From: Brevibacterium sp. 'Marine'
GTDB taxonomy: Bacteria > Actinomycetota > Actinomycetes > Actinomycetales > Brevibacteriaceae
Direction: 5' to 3'
NCBI RefSeq assembly: GCF_012844365.1
Contig: NZ_CP051626.1
Coordinates: 992,001 to 1,056,000 of the forward strand
DNA: 64,000 nt
How positions within the stretch are numbered: position 1 is the first letter of the stretch; each line of letters opens with the position of its first letter. The translations under genes and the position numbers were made by a program. Below the pieces are notes generated by a model. It saw only the letters and a program-made list of their open reading frames with translations, was not told the origin of the DNA and did not search any database. This document shows, piece after piece, positions 37,940 to 48,624 of this stretch.

Positions 37940-38698
37940 CTAAGCCCTGGCGGAGTCGAGTTCGTAGCTGGGTTCGTGGCGTTTGACGAGCTTGATGACG
38001 CGGTAGGTCACAGGCAGGAAGATGATCTCGACGGCGACCTTGTAGACGAAGCCGACGACGATGTAGTTGAGGAAGTCGAGTCCCGGGATGACTCCGGCGA
38101 AGGCGATGACGCAGAACAGCAGCGTGTCGACGAACTCGCCGACACCGGTCGACGTGAGCAGACGCACCCACAGCTTCGACTCGCCCATGCGCTTCTTCAC
38201 CGCCACGAGCACCCAGGAGTTGAGCAGCTGGCCGACGAAGTAGCCGACGAGGGAGGCCGCGACGATGCGCGGGTAGAAGCCGAGCACCGCCGCGAAGGCG
38301 TCCTGGTTCTCGTAGCCGGGCCCAGGAGGCGAGATGAGCACGAGCCAGAAGACGAAGGTGGCCAGGATCTGCAGGCCGAAACCGGTGATCACAGCCTTGC
38401 GAGCGGCTTTGAAGCCGTAGACCTCGCTGATCACATCGCCGAGGATGTAGGCGATGGGGAAGAGGAATGCGCCGCCGTCGGTGACTACGGGTCCGAAGCC
38501 GATGACCTTCGTGGCCGAGATGTTCGAGATGATGAGCACCGCGCAGAACACGGCGAGGAAGACCGCATAGTAGCGGCCCCGAGAGGAAGCGAAAGCTGCG
38601 AAACGTGCAGCCGAGGTGGTGTGCGCCGGATCGGGGGTGCGACCCGGCTGCCCAGACTCAGACTCGGAACGCCCAGACTCAGGACTCTTCTGCGACAA
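37940..38698 (-). CDS. Queuosine precursor transporter, YhhQ/VUT family
   Basis: About 252 residues from a TTG at 38698, chosen because GGAGGAAAGGAAATC lies at the right distance before it. An ATG at 38740 is in frame but has no ribosome site and would overlap the upstream gene by more than 60 bases. Six or so hydrophobic helices are visible: VFLAVFCAVLIISNISATKV, FLFPIAYILGDVISEVYGF (family motif), IVAASLVGYFVGQLLNSW, then VGEFVDTLLFCVIAFAG. YhhQ takes up preQ0/preQ1. It is paired with tgt in convergent orientation. Confidence 0.92.
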   Translation of the reverse strand: MSQKSPESGRSESESGQPGRTPDPAHTTSAARFAAFASSRGRYYAVFLAVFCAVLIISNISATKVIGFGPVVTDGGAFLFPIAYILGDVISEVYGFKAARKAVITGFGLQILATFVFWLVLISPPGPGYENQDAFAAVLGFYPRIVAASLVGYFVGQLLNSWVLVAVKKRMGESKLWVRLLTSTGVGEFVDTLLFCVIAFAGVIPGLDFLNYIVVGFVYKVAVEIIFLPVTYRVIKLVKRHEPSYELDSARA

Positions 38699-41261
38699 CG
38701 GTGATTTCCTTTCCTCCGGTGACCGTGAGCAGCTGCTCATACGTCAGGGGCACCATCGAATTCGGTGTCCCCGCGCCGGCCCAGAGAACAGGATAGTCCT
38801 TCAGCGACACATCGACATACGTGGGGATCGGGCCCGGATGACCGCAGGGAGCGACCCCGCCGATGACCTGCCCCGTGGCCTCACGGACGAGTTCCTTCGA
38901 CGCCCGGTCGAGGGAGTCGACGCCGATGAGTTCGGCGACATGGGCGGTGTCGACCCGGTGGGCGCCCGAGGCCATGATGAGCACGGGGGAGCCGCCGGAG
39001 GAGAAGATGAGGCTGTTCGCGATCGCCCCGACCTCGGTGCCCAGGGCCTCGGCCGCTGCCGCTGCCGTCGGCGTCGAGCCGTCGAAGATCTCGATGCGCG
39101 GATCGATGCCCGCAGCCGTGAGATCGGCGGCGACCGCCTCGTGGTTGGGGTGGTCCCACCTCGCCGAGGCGGCTCCGGACTCGGCCTCGGTCGTGGCCTC
39201 CTCGCCCTCGTCGTCCGCCTCGGTGACGGGTTCGGCGAGACCGCGACGACGCAGCAGCGGGGCGACATCCGGGCGAGTGCCGAAGAAGCGTTCGATCGCG
39301 GCCATCGGGTCGACCGAATAGCCGGGCGCGAGGATGGCCGCGCGGAAGGCCTCACCGGCTTCCCGGTTGAGCCCGCCCTGGGCCTCGAACCATTCGCTCA
39401 CCCAGGCGGCGATGACCTCGGAGTAGAGGTAGGAGTAGTAGCCGGCCGCATAGCCGGAGGCGAAGATGTGTCCGAAGTACGTCGACCGGTAACGGGGCGG
39501 AACGAGCGGGGAGAACCCGGCCGCGGCGAGCACCTCGGATTCGAAGGACAGCACATCGGTAATGTGTTCACCCGCCTCAAGCGAATGCCAGGACAGGTCG
39601 AGCATGGCAGCGGCCAGGTATTCGATGGTGTCGAAGCCCTGCCCGAACTTCTCTGAGGCGATGAGGGCGTCGACGAGTTCGGGCGGCATCGGCTCACCCG
39701 TGTCGACGTGCTTGGCGAAGTGGGGGAGGACCTGCGGGTGGAAGCGCCACATCTCATTGAGCTGGGACGGGAACTCGACATAGTCGCGCGGAACCGCAGT
39801 GCCTGCCGTCGACGGGTAGGTCGAGTTCGCGAACAGCCCGTGGAGGACATGACCGAATTCGTGGAACAACGTCGTCAGCTCGGTCGGATTGAGCAGAGTC
39901 GGGCGTCCGGGGCCCGGCTTGGCGAGGTTGAGCGAGAGAGTGACGACCGGCAGCAGCCCGGTCAGTCGGGAGGCAGGAACCAGCTGGTCCATCCAGGCTC
40001 CGCCGCGCTTGGTGTCCCTCGAGTAGGGGTCGATGAGCACGAGCCCCAAGGGACGTTCGGTGACGTCGGTGACCTCGTAGACGCGGACGTCCTCATGCCA
40101 GGCAGTCACACCGTCGTAGGGGGCGAAGGTGATGCCGTACAGGCCGGTGGCGGCTCGGAAGACGCCCTCGGTCAGGACCGCGTCGAACTCGAAGTACTTG
40201 GCCACCTCGTCGGGGTCGATGCCGAACTCGTCGGCGCGGAACTTCGCAAGGTAGTACTTGACGTCTTCTGCTGCGACCGTCTCGAGGCCGTAGCGGGTCT
40301 TGACCTGTGCCAGCTCCTCATCGAGTTGGGCGTTCGCCGGATTGATGAGAGAGGAGACGATATCGGCAGCGGCATCGGGATTGCCCGCGGTCTGATTGTC
40401 GACGGCGAAGGACGAGTAAGAGGGGTATCCGAGCAGATGCGCCTTGAGCGCACGCAGCGCCGTGGTGTCGGCGACCTGGGTGCGGGTGTCGCCGTCGCCG
40501 CCGCGGGAACCGCGCGCCATCGAATTGTTCAGCACGTGCCGGCGCGTCTGCGCTGTGTTCAGGGATTCGAGCACACCCTGCTGGGTGAAGTTGTTCAGCG
40601 GCAGCAGGTAGCCGTCGACGCCGCGCTCGGCGGCGCGATTCGCCGCTGCCGCAATCTGATCGTCGTTCATCCCGGCCAGGGAATCGGCCTCGCTGAGGTG
40701 GACGGCCAACTCGCGCGTATCGAGCTGCAGAGCGCGGGAGAAGGAGTTCTCCAGCGTGGTCAGCTCGGCCGCGATCGTGGCCATCTGCTCTCGTTCCTCT
40801 TCGCCGAGGCGGGCTCCCGCACGCACGAAGAGATCGATGGTCAGTTCCTGCTGACGCTTGTCCTCGGGGTTGAGGTCGGCGACCGAGACCTGTTCGATGC
40901 GGTGGAAGAGGTCCACGTTGAGCAGGATCTCGGTCTGGGCGGCCGACAGGAGCTCCCAGATCTCGGAGATGGCGTCGGTGAGTTCGGGACGGAGATGATT
41001 CGACTCGATGGCTGCCGCCACGGAGGCGATGCGGGTCATCGGCACGGACGCGGATTCGAATCTCACCGTGGTGGAGAAGAACGTGGACTCGGCGTCGTCG
41101 GCGACGATGGCAGCCACCTCGGCGCGGGCGAAATCGGTGGCCGTGTGAACCGCGGTCAGCAGCGTCTGTGCGGTGACCGCGGAGAAGTCGGGCAGCGAAT
41201 AGTCGGTCTGCGGGTCGAGGAACGCTTCCCAGACATCGATGCCGTTCGGATCTGCGTTCAT
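38679..41261 (-). CDS. Fusion of M3-family metallopeptidase (dipeptidyl carboxypeptidase-like) and C-terminal YbaK/EbsC tRNA-editing domain
   Basis: 860 residues in one uninterrupted frame. Residues 1 to ~680 are an M3 oligopeptidase: long helical N-terminus, PLGLVLIDPYSRDTKRGGAW, the zinc site FHEFGHVLHGLF (HEFGH at about 467-471), DYVEFPSQLNEMW and FGQGFDTIEYLAAAMLD. An acidic, Ala/Glu-rich linker (about 685-708) leads to a full YbaK/ProX-like deacylase domain at ~709-860: FDGSTPTAAAAAEALG, GAIANSLIF, VLIMASGAHRVD, REATGQVIGGVAPCGHPGP and WAGAGTPNSMVPL. YbaK domains hydrolyse mischarged Cys- or Ala-tRNA(Pro); M3 enzymes cleave short peptides. I know these only as separate proteins. Its stop overlaps the start region of the YhhQ gene. 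Confidence 0.93.
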   Translation of the reverse strand: MNADPNGIDVWEAFLDPQTDYSLPDFSAVTAQTLLTAVHTATDFARAEVAAIVADDAESTFFSTTVRFESASVPMTRIASVAAAIESNHLRPELTDAISEIWELLSAAQTEILLNVDLFHRIEQVSVADLNPEDKRQQELTIDLFVRAGARLGEEEREQMATIAAELTTLENSFSRALQLDTRELAVHLSEADSLAGMNDDQIAAAANRAAERGVDGYLLPLNNFTQQGVLESLNTAQTRRHVLNNSMARGSRGGDGDTRTQVADTTALRALKAHLLGYPSYSSFAVDNQTAGNPDAAADIVSSLINPANAQLDEELAQVKTRYGLETVAAEDVKYYLAKFRADEFGIDPDEVAKYFEFDAVLTEGVFRAATGLYGITFAPYDGVTAWHEDVRVYEVTDVTERPLGLVLIDPYSRDTKRGGAWMDQLVPASRLTGLLPVVTLSLNLAKPGPGRPTLLNPTELTTLFHEFGHVLHGLFANSTYPSTAGTAVPRDYVEFPSQLNEMWRFHPQVLPHFAKHVDTGEPMPPELVDALIASEKFGQGFDTIEYLAAAMLDLSWHSLEAGEHITDVLSFESEVLAAAGFSPLVPPRYRSTYFGHIFASGYAAGYYSYLYSEVIAAWVSEWFEAQGGLNREAGEAFRAAILAPGYSVDPMAAIERFFGTRPDVAPLLRRRGLAEPVTEADDEGEEATTEAESGAASARWDHPNHEAVAADLTAAGIDPRIEIFDGSTPTAAAAAEALGTEVGAIANSLIFSSGGSPVLIMASGAHRVDTAHVAELIGVDSLDRASKELVREATGQVIGGVAPCGHPGPIPTYVDVSLKDYPVLWAGAGTPNSMVPLTYEQLLTVTGGKEITVVAEES

Positions 41262-41355
41262 TCTCGACGATTCACTTTCTTAGCGGTTGAGGGTTCGCTC
41301 CGATCCTAACGTGAGTCGACCGACCAGTGCATGATCGCTGGTTACACTGGTTTCC

Positions 41356-42426
41356 ATGGGCACTGGGCAGGGCAAGTCCCTCACACTCAACAGCGCGTTC
41401 CGGCTCGGTTTCACCGGAGCCTTGGGCGTGGGGCTGGCGATCCTGGTGATGACGGCGCTGCAGTCCGTGGCGACAGTGATCATCTACATCGGTCTGGCGC
41501 TGTTCCTCGCCCTCGGGCTCGAACCGATCGTGCAGTGGCTCGTCGATCGCAAGGTGCCGCGGTCGCTGTCGGTGCTCATCGTCGTCGTGGCCTTCATCCT
41601 CATCGTCGTCGGCGTTGCGCTGCTCATCGCTCCGGCCGTGATCAGTCAGATCCAGACGTTCATCGCGGATCTGCCCGGAATCGTGGCGAACCTCGCCACG
41701 ACCGGATGGGTCACCGAGCTCGAGGAGCAGTTCACCGGCGCGATCGACATCGATGCGGTGTTCGCCAACATCTCGGACTGGGCTTCGGATCCGAAGAATG
41801 TGCTCTCCCTCGGCGGCGGCGTCGTGTCCATCGGGGCGGGAATCCTCAGCTTCCTCACCGGTGTGATCATCGTCGTCATCCTCACCATCTACTTCGCCGT
41901 GTCCATGCCGACGATCAAATCCGCAATGTTCTCCTTGGTCGCGGCCTCATCGCGGCCGACGGTCGAATCCGTCACCGAGGAGGTCACCCGTTCCATCGGA
42001 CGCTACGTCCTCGGTCAGGTGTCCTTGGGAGTCGTCAACGGTGTGTGCTCGGCGATCTTCCTCACCATCATCGGTGCCCCGTTGCCGGCGCTTTTGGCGT
42101 TCGTGGCGTTCCTCGCCTCGCTCATTCCCCTGGTGGGACCGATCACCGGCGCGATCATCATCACTGCGTCCTGTCTGATGGTCTCGCCCGGGCTGGGCAT
42201 CACGGCCGGCATCTACTATCTCGTGTACATGCAGGTCGAGGCGTATCTGCTCAGCCCGCGGATCATGAAGGCAGCGGTCGACGTGCCCGGTGCCTTGGTG
42301 ATCATCGCCGCGATCGCCGGTGGGACCTTGGGCGGCGTGCTCGGTGCGGTGGTCGCGGTGCCGGTGGCCGCCTCGGCGCTCATCATCATCCGCAAGGTCG
42401 TCGTGCCCGCGCAGGCGAAGAAGTAG
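41356..42426 (+). CDS. AI-2E family transporter-like membrane protein
   Basis: 356 residues with about eight hydrophobic segments in the PerM/AI-2E arrangement: two N-terminal helices, VPRSLSVLIVVVAFILIVVG, a long extracytoplasmic loop (about residues 95-160), then GQVSLGVVNGVCSAIFLTII, FLASLIPLVGPITGAIIITA and VPGALVIIAAIAGGTLGGVLGAVVAVP. The family includes exporters of small signals and Na/H antiporter-like proteins, so the substrate is unknown. Divergent from the M3-YbaK gene (94-base gap). Confidence 0.9.
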   Translation: MGTGQGKSLTLNSAFRLGFTGALGVGLAILVMTALQSVATVIIYIGLALFLALGLEPIVQWLVDRKVPRSLSVLIVVVAFILIVVGVALLIAPAVISQIQTFIADLPGIVANLATTGWVTELEEQFTGAIDIDAVFANISDWASDPKNVLSLGGGVVSIGAGILSFLTGVIIVVILTIYFAVSMPTIKSAMFSLVAASSRPTVESVTEEVTRSIGRYVLGQVSLGVVNGVCSAIFLTIIGAPLPALLAFVAFLASLIPLVGPITGAIIITASCLMVSPGLGITAGIYYLVYMQVEAYLLSPRIMKAAVDVPGALVIIAAIAGGTLGGVLGAVVAVPVAASALIIIRKVVVPAQAKK

Positions 42427-42443
42427 GGGCGGCGGAGAGAACG

Positions 42444-42668
42444 TCAGCTCTGGTCGTTGTGGCCGCCGGAATCGATTCGAGTGACGATGGCGTGGATGAT
42501 GAGCTTGACGATGAAATAGGCACCGAAGTACCCGGCTCCTGCCGCGACCAGAGTGACAAGCAGGTTGCTCTCTCCGGTTCCTGCCATGGCCAGTCCCGCG
42601 AAGATTGCTGCAGAGATCGCCGCGAGGTACGGGATCAGTCGGAGGACGGGGGATTCGGGCTCGCTCAT
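42444..42668 (-). CDS. Small two-helix membrane protein, unknown
   Basis: 74 residues from the ATG at 42668. Two hydrophobic stretches (LIPYLAAISAAIFAGLAMAG and LLVTLVAAGAGYFGAYFIVKL) follow a short polar N-terminus (MSEPESPVLR), and the tail is polar. No family recognised. Convergent with the AI-2E gene, separated by 17 bases. Ribosome-site evidence is weak. Confidence 0.65.
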   Translation of the reverse strand: MSEPESPVLRLIPYLAAISAAIFAGLAMAGTGESNLLVTLVAAGAGYFGAYFIVKLIIHAIVTRIDSGGHNDQS

Positions 42669-42726
42669 GGGGCTGAGTCTAGCAACGGGGTACCGGAGCA
42701 TCGATGCGGAGTCTAGGGTGGAGCCC

Positions 42727-42954
42727 ATGACTGAAGCGGGCTGGAGCGCTCAGCGCGACGAGGCCATCACCGAGGAAGCGCGGGCCCGGGGAACGAAGCT
42801 GCTCGAGGTGAAGACCCTCGGACCGTCGAAGGCAGACCCGAACTATGCGCGGACCCGTCACTTCTACGAGAAGATGGGCTTCCTGCCGCTGGAGGAGACC
42901 GACCTGTGGGGAGCGGATACGCCGTGCCTGATCATGGTGAAGTCGGTGGGATGA
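42727..42954 (+). pseudogene. C-terminal fragment of a GNAT acetyltransferase
   Basis: 75 codons that match only the second half of a GNAT N-acetyltransferase: EEARARGTKLLEVKTLGPS, YARTRHFYEKMGFLPLEE and a terminal LWGADTPCLIMVK. The N-terminal half with the first strands and the acetyl-CoA RxxGxG loop is absent; a short unrelated start (MTEAGWSAQRDEAI) precedes it. An intact GNAT needs both halves, so I call this decayed. Its stop overlaps the next fragment by four bases. Confidence 0.75.
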
Positions 42955-43394
42955 CACTGCCGAATCGGGCACAGATTCTTCCAGCCCACGGGGCGATTCA
43001 GCAGCGCCCGGCTGACCAACATGACGTCGAAATGGCACGAAGCCTGTCGACCGACCCCTCTGTGCCGTTGACCGGTTCGCTGCTTGGCACTGCCGACAAG
43101 GCGGAAGCCAGTTCTTGGGTCCGTCGGCAGCAGGGCCGCCACGCAGAAGGCCGTGGGTTCTCAACAGACGCCCTTATCGCGTTGACGGATTTCGGTCTGT
43201 CGATTCCTCAGATCCAGCGCATCGATCTGTATATCGAACCCTGGAACGTTCCGTCTCTTCGCACGGCTGGACGTGCGGGATATCTCCGCGGTCAGTTGTT
43301 CGTGGAGCACCAGACAATCGGCGGCAGACTCTGCGACGCAATCGACTTCACAGCTTCTTCTTCCGAATGGGGAATGCGGCGACGATGGAAATGA
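42951..43394 (+). pseudogene. Second GNAT-like fragment with an internal deletion
   Basis: 147 codons. The N-terminal part reads SLSTDPSVPLTGSLLGTADKAEASSWVRRQQGRHAEG, like the start of RimJ/RimL-type GNATs. It then jumps directly to RGFSTDALIALTDFGLSIPQ and LYIEPWNVPSLRTAGRAGYL, which are the end of the same fold. About 40 residues that should hold the central strands and most of the CoA-binding loop appear to be missing between the two parts. The 3' end overlaps the next gene by ten bases. Probably a remnant, although a small translated product cannot be excluded. Confidence 0.7.
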
Positions 43395-44005
43395 CAGCTG
43401 AACCTTTTGTGCTCGCCTACCCTTTCACTGGTCGTTGGCTGGTCCAGAACAGTCCAGGGGATCGTGTGCCGAGCCACGGGACCACGCGGTTCGCGAGTTC
43501 GTACGCGATCGATTTCGTGCCGGTCGATGGCTCCGGGCGGTCGGCCGCATTCGGACTCGAGTCGCTGTTTCGTCCGGAACAGCCAGAGAAGTTCATAGGT
43601 TTCGGCCGCGACGTACTCGCACCTATCAGAGGCACTGTTGTGGCAATCCACGACTCCGCGGCAGATCACCCGGCCTACCGGGGTCTGCCTTCGCTCGGCT
43701 ATGCGATGACTCAACGCAGACGGGTCGATGCCGGATGGCCCGCACTCGCCGGGAACCACGTGATGATCCGAAGTGATGTCACTGTTGTTGCCCTCTGCCA
43801 CCTCCAACAGGGGAGTGTCGAAGTTCAGGTCGGACAGACTGTCCGGATCGGCCAGAGGCTCGGGCGCTGCGGGAATTCCGGCAACAGCACCGAACCTCAT
43901 CTGCATGTCCAGGCGATCAGCAGTATGGACATCTCCCGTGCAGACGCTGTACCGATTCGATTCGAAGATACGCTGCCCACCAATGGCACCATTGTCGAAG
44001 CGTGA
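43385..44005 (+). CDS. M23-like peptidase (LytM-type fold)
   Basis: 206 residues from the ATG at 43385. The pattern is that of a compact M23 domain: [18 protein letters not shown] (first zinc-site region, with Asp), [64 protein letters not shown] (HxH zinc ligands). The usual first zinc His lies less clearly than in classical endopeptidases, and no signal peptide is visible, so it may be a cytosolic or atypically exported homologue. Located directly after GNAT remnants; this small region looks like a patch of gene turnover. Confidence 0.75.
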   Translation: MEMTAEPFVLAYPFTGRWLVQNSPGDRVPSHGTTRFASSYAIDFVPVDGSGRSAAFGLESLFRPEQPEKFIGFGRDVLAPIRGTVVAIHDSAADHPAYRGLPSLGYAMTQRRRVDAGWPALAGNHVMIRSDVTVVALCHLQQGSVEVQVGQTVRIGQRLGRCGNSGNSTEPHLHVQAISSMDISRADAVPIRFEDTLPTNGTIVEA

Positions 44006-44177
44006 GCGGACTCTCCGAACTCGATCACGAAGCAATGACGAACTATTGTCCGCACCTCGGTTCCGGCTTAGGGTGAGAGGACACGGACACATCTGCTCCG
44101 CGTCGGCCACGAAAGCCCGGCGCAGCGTGCGAAACGGCATGAGAGACGGGGTGGATGGACTCACACGAAGGAGTGTC

Positions 44178-45700
<1,523 letters not shown>

Positions 45701-45701
<1 letters not shown>

Positions 45702-46120
45702 TGAGTGACACCACCGAAACAGCCGCCCTCGAATCGACACCGACGATCGAGGGCGAAGAGAAATCGCGGGTGGCGATGACTCAGGCCGCCATCGACCTGC
45801 TCGCCGGCCTCGTCGACAAACACGGACAGCTCATGTTCCACCAGTCCGGCGGCTGCTGTGACGGCTCGTCGCCCATGTGCTTCCCCGAAGGCGACTTCCT
45901 CACCTCGGAAGCCGATGTGCTGCTCGGCCACTTCGACCTGCCCATCGACGATGCGGAGAAAGCAGGACTGGACTTCTGGATGTCGACGGAGCAGTTCGAG
46001 TACTGGAAGCACACGCATCTGACGATCGATGTGGTGCCGGGCCGCGGCAGCGGCTTCAGCGTCGAATCACCGACGGGAAACCGCTTCATCATCCGCTCGA
46101 CGCTCATGGACGTCGGCTGA
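45701..46120 (+). CDS. DUF779 family protein
   Basis: 139 residues. Conserved stretch FHQSGGCCDGSSPMCFPEGDF with a CC pair and a third Cys, FWMSTEQFEYWKHTHLTIDV and SVESPTGNRFI are hallmarks of DUF779. The cysteines suggest metal binding or redox sensing. The family is nearly always next to an acetaldehyde-type dehydrogenase, as here (one-base overlap), so a helper role for that enzyme is likely but its mechanism is unknown to me. Confidence 0.93.
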
Positions 46121-46138
46121 GGTCTGCACCTTCCCACT

Positions 46139-46204
46139 GAAAAACGGGCTGAGTGCCGAGAAACGCGCGCGCACATGCGTTTTTCGACACTCAGCCCGTT
46201 TTTC
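46139..46204. repeat. Dispersed palindrome family 2, copy A
   Basis: The outer stem GAAAAACGGGCTGAGTG / CACTCAGCCCGTTTTTC is 17 bp perfect (46139-46155 and 46188-46204). Ten further base pairs including one G-T (CGAGAAACGC / GCGTTTTTCG) continue inwards after one mismatch, to a GC-rich loop. It lies between convergent genes and ends in TTTTT on both strands, so it should terminate both. A related copy is at 55517-55584. Confidence 0.88.
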
Positions 46205-46212
46205 GGCGAGGC

Positions 46213-47550
46213 CTACTTCAGCTGCTCCGGCTCGCCGAGGGAGAGCATCAGACGGTTCGCCCAGTTGAAGAAGGCGGCACAGTTCAGGGCGTCGATGATG
46301 TCGCCGTCTCCCAGACCCGCCGCACGCAGCTGCTCGACGTGCCGGGCACCGAAAGCCTGCGGGGTCAGCGTCAGCGCGACCGAGGCATCGACCACGGCGT
46401 CCCACACCTGATCACCGAGGCGGCTCTTCGTGCCGATTCCCTCGTCGAGGAGGCGCTGGACGAGTTCCCGACGCCCGGATTCCTCGGTGGCTCGATCGGA
46501 ATGGATCGACGCGCAGAACAGGCACCCGTTGAGCCGTGACGCCGCAGTCGCCGCGAGTTCGCGTTCGGCTCGCCCGAGACCGTCGGTGGTGTTGAAGAAG
46601 ATGTCGAGGTCCGTCAGCGTCCGCGCGCGCAGGGCTGCAGGATCGCGGGCGAGCAGTCGGAAGTACGGGTTCTTCGCCCGCCCGGCCTCGATGAGCGAGT
46701 CACGCTGCGTCTCCGTGAGCTCCGCCTCGGCGACGGGCGCGATCCACGGCACCCAGCCGAGACCCGACTGCTGGAACAGTGTGGGCCGTGCCAGATCCGG
46801 GTACGTGTTCACTCGATCCCCGACGGCGGTCAGGGCACCAGATTCCCTCGCCGAGGCGGCCGCCTCGTCCTCGTTGACCACGGCGTTGCCTGCCCCGCCG
46901 GTGTCCCGCGACAGGGAATCCGGGACAGGGGCACCGGCTGCGATCGGCGCAAGCGCGAGTGCGGCCAGCCCGGTGCTGATGCGGATCTGAAAGTTGAGGA
47001 ACGACACGAGCTGAGCCAGGGTGACGATGCCGTCCTCGTCCCATCCGGATTCCAGCAGCAGGGCGAGGTGCGCCGGCCTGGCATCGCGCGGATGGAGCGC
47101 AAGGAGATGAGCAAACTCGAGCCCCGAGATGAGCCGGGCTCCCAACGTCTGGCGTGACTGTGTGTCGGCGGTGAACCACGGACCGGGCACATTCTCCGCC
47201 GACAGTGCCGCGGAATCGACGATCCCGTAGGGTCCGCGCACCTCGGCGCGCGAATCGAGTGCGAGCACCGCCTCGTCGAGGAGTTCCGCGACCGCCCACG
47301 ACGCGGCTTCATCTTCGTCCCGAAGCAGGTCACGGTAGAACTCCTCGGCACGGTCCGAACCGAGCAGTCCGGCGGTGAACGCGGCCACGGCATAACGCTC
47401 CCGGTAAGACACACCGCGCGGATCCTCGGGCTCGAGCAGAGCTTCGAAACTCAGCTGGGCGTTCTCCTTCGCCTGCGCCCGGTGATCACGCAGCTCATCG
47501 AGCGGATCATTCGCCGCGATTCCGGCGAGGAGGTTGATGATATCGGCCAT
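46213..47550 (-). CDS. Fusion of two carboxymuconolactone-decarboxylase/AhpD-like domains
   Basis: 445 residues. The N-terminal half (MADIINLLAGIAAND, RYAVAAFTAGLLG, QLVSFLNFQIRISTGLAAL) resembles the CMD-domain proteins, and the C-terminal half (LARDPAALRARTLTDLDIFF, RLNGCLFCASIHSDRA with the CxxC redox motif, FGARHVEQLRAAGLGDGDI) resembles AhpD-like peroxidase proteins of the same gene neighbourhoods. In other bacteria these are often two neighbouring genes next to an FMN monooxygenase and a peptide/opine-type ABC transporter; here they are one protein. Only the C-terminal half keeps the CxxC. ATG at 47550, two bases past the monooxygenase stop. Confidence 0.85.
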   Translation of the reverse strand: MADIINLLAGIAANDPLDELRDHRAQAKENAQLSFEALLEPEDPRGVSYRERYAVAAFTAGLLGSDRAEEFYRDLLRDEDEAASWAVAELLDEAVLALDSRAEVRGPYGIVDSAALSAENVPGPWFTADTQSRQTLGARLISGLEFAHLLALHPRDARPAHLALLLESGWDEDGIVTLAQLVSFLNFQIRISTGLAALALAPIAAGAPVPDSLSRDTGGAGNAVVNEDEAAASARESGALTAVGDRVNTYPDLARPTLFQQSGLGWVPWIAPVAEAELTETQRDSLIEAGRAKNPYFRLLARDPAALRARTLTDLDIFFNTTDGLGRAERELAATAASRLNGCLFCASIHSDRATEESGRRELVQRLLDEGIGTKSRLGDQVWDAVVDASVALTLTPQAFGARHVEQLRAAGLGDGDIIDALNCAAFFNWANRLMLSLGEPEQLK

Positions 47551-47551
47551 C

Positions 47552-48619
47552 TCAGTGCACCCGCTCCTTGGTCACGGAGAACCCGAGGGCCGGGGCCACC
47601 TCGGTGGCGAGCAGTTCGATCGACCGCAGGGCGGTCTCGTTCGTCGCCGGCACCGAGTGCACCTGGAAGCTGACGTCCGTGGCCCGGTCGAGGACGCGGT
47701 CATGCTGCAGACGTTGGCTCACCTGCTCGGGCGTGCCGAGGTAGGTGTCGGTGGCGATGAGGAGCTCGTCGAGGGTCAGTGACGACGTGTCATAGCCGAC
47801 GAGTCGGTCGGCCTCGGCCCGCAGCGCCGGTTCGGTGACTTCGCGCAGCCGGGGCAGATCCTCAGCATCGGCGACCACGGCGGTACGAGAGGCGAGGATG
47901 CGCGGTTCGGCTCCGTCCGGCAGCTGCGAGAGATAGGTGTCGATGACCGGCAGCTGCACCTCGTCGAGGCGTGCCGCCGGATCGTCCTGGGGGCGCGGCT
48001 GTGTCCGCGAGAGCATGAGTCCGTCACCGGCAGCGCCGGCCGCACCGGCCCCGTCGGCGGAGAACGTCGCCTGCCACAGGCGCCGCTCCAGGTTCGGACG
48101 TTGCCCATCGGGGGCAGGGTAGAGACCGTGATCGGTGGGAAGCCGGTCACCTGAGAACAGTGTGCGCAGGGTCGCGAGGTTGTCGGCGAAGACCTCCCGA
48201 CGCTCATCGAAGCTCGTTCCGAAGGCCGGGAACGACTTCGGGTTCCCGCCCGAACCCAGACCGATCTCGAGGCGACCGGCGGAGAGTTCGTCGAGGACGG
48301 CGGCGTCTTCGGCCACCCGCACGGCATTCTCCATCGGCAGGGTGATGATCGCGGTGCCCAAGCTGATCCGGCGGGTGCGGGCGGCGGCGTGGGAGAGGAA
48401 GACGAGCGGGGACGGCAGTCCGCCCTCTGCTGCGGAGAAGTGATGCTGGGCGACCCAGGCGGAATGGAAGCCGAAGTCCTCAGCTGTCTCGATCTGTTCG
48501 AGCGCGAAGCGATAGCGGTCTACGGCCGGAGCGTCCTCGAGCAGGCGGGTGAAGAAGCCGAGCTTCGGTCCGGTCACCTGAGTGTCGGTGGCCTGAGGGT
48601 CGGTGGGGTGAGGGGTCAT
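47552..48619 (-). CDS. LLM-class FMN-dependent monooxygenase
   Basis: 355-residue luciferase-like TIM barrel: LGFFTRLLEDAPAVDRYRFA, FGFHSAWVAQHHFS, GLPSPLVFLSHAAARTRRIS, LGTAIITLPMENAVRVAED and RLEIGLGSGG. Together with the ABC transporter and the CMD protein it forms a recurrent bacterial locus in which the transporter is annotated for peptide, opine or nickel-like substrates. Such monooxygenases commonly cleave C-S bonds, so organosulfur use is a reasonable guess. Start 48619 follows GAGAACC. Confidence 0.92.
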   Translation of the reverse strand: MTPHPTDPQATDTQVTGPKLGFFTRLLEDAPAVDRYRFALEQIETAEDFGFHSAWVAQHHFSAAEGGLPSPLVFLSHAAARTRRISLGTAIITLPMENAVRVAEDAAVLDELSAGRLEIGLGSGGNPKSFPAFGTSFDERREVFADNLATLRTLFSGDRLPTDHGLYPAPDGQRPNLERRLWQATFSADGAGAAGAAGDGLMLSRTQPRPQDDPAARLDEVQLPVIDTYLSQLPDGAEPRILASRTAVVADAEDLPRLREVTEPALRAEADRLVGYDTSSLTLDELLIATDTYLGTPEQVSQRLQHDRVLDRATDVSFQVHSVPATNETALRSIELLATEVAPALGFSVTKERVH

Positions 48620-48624
48620 GGTTC

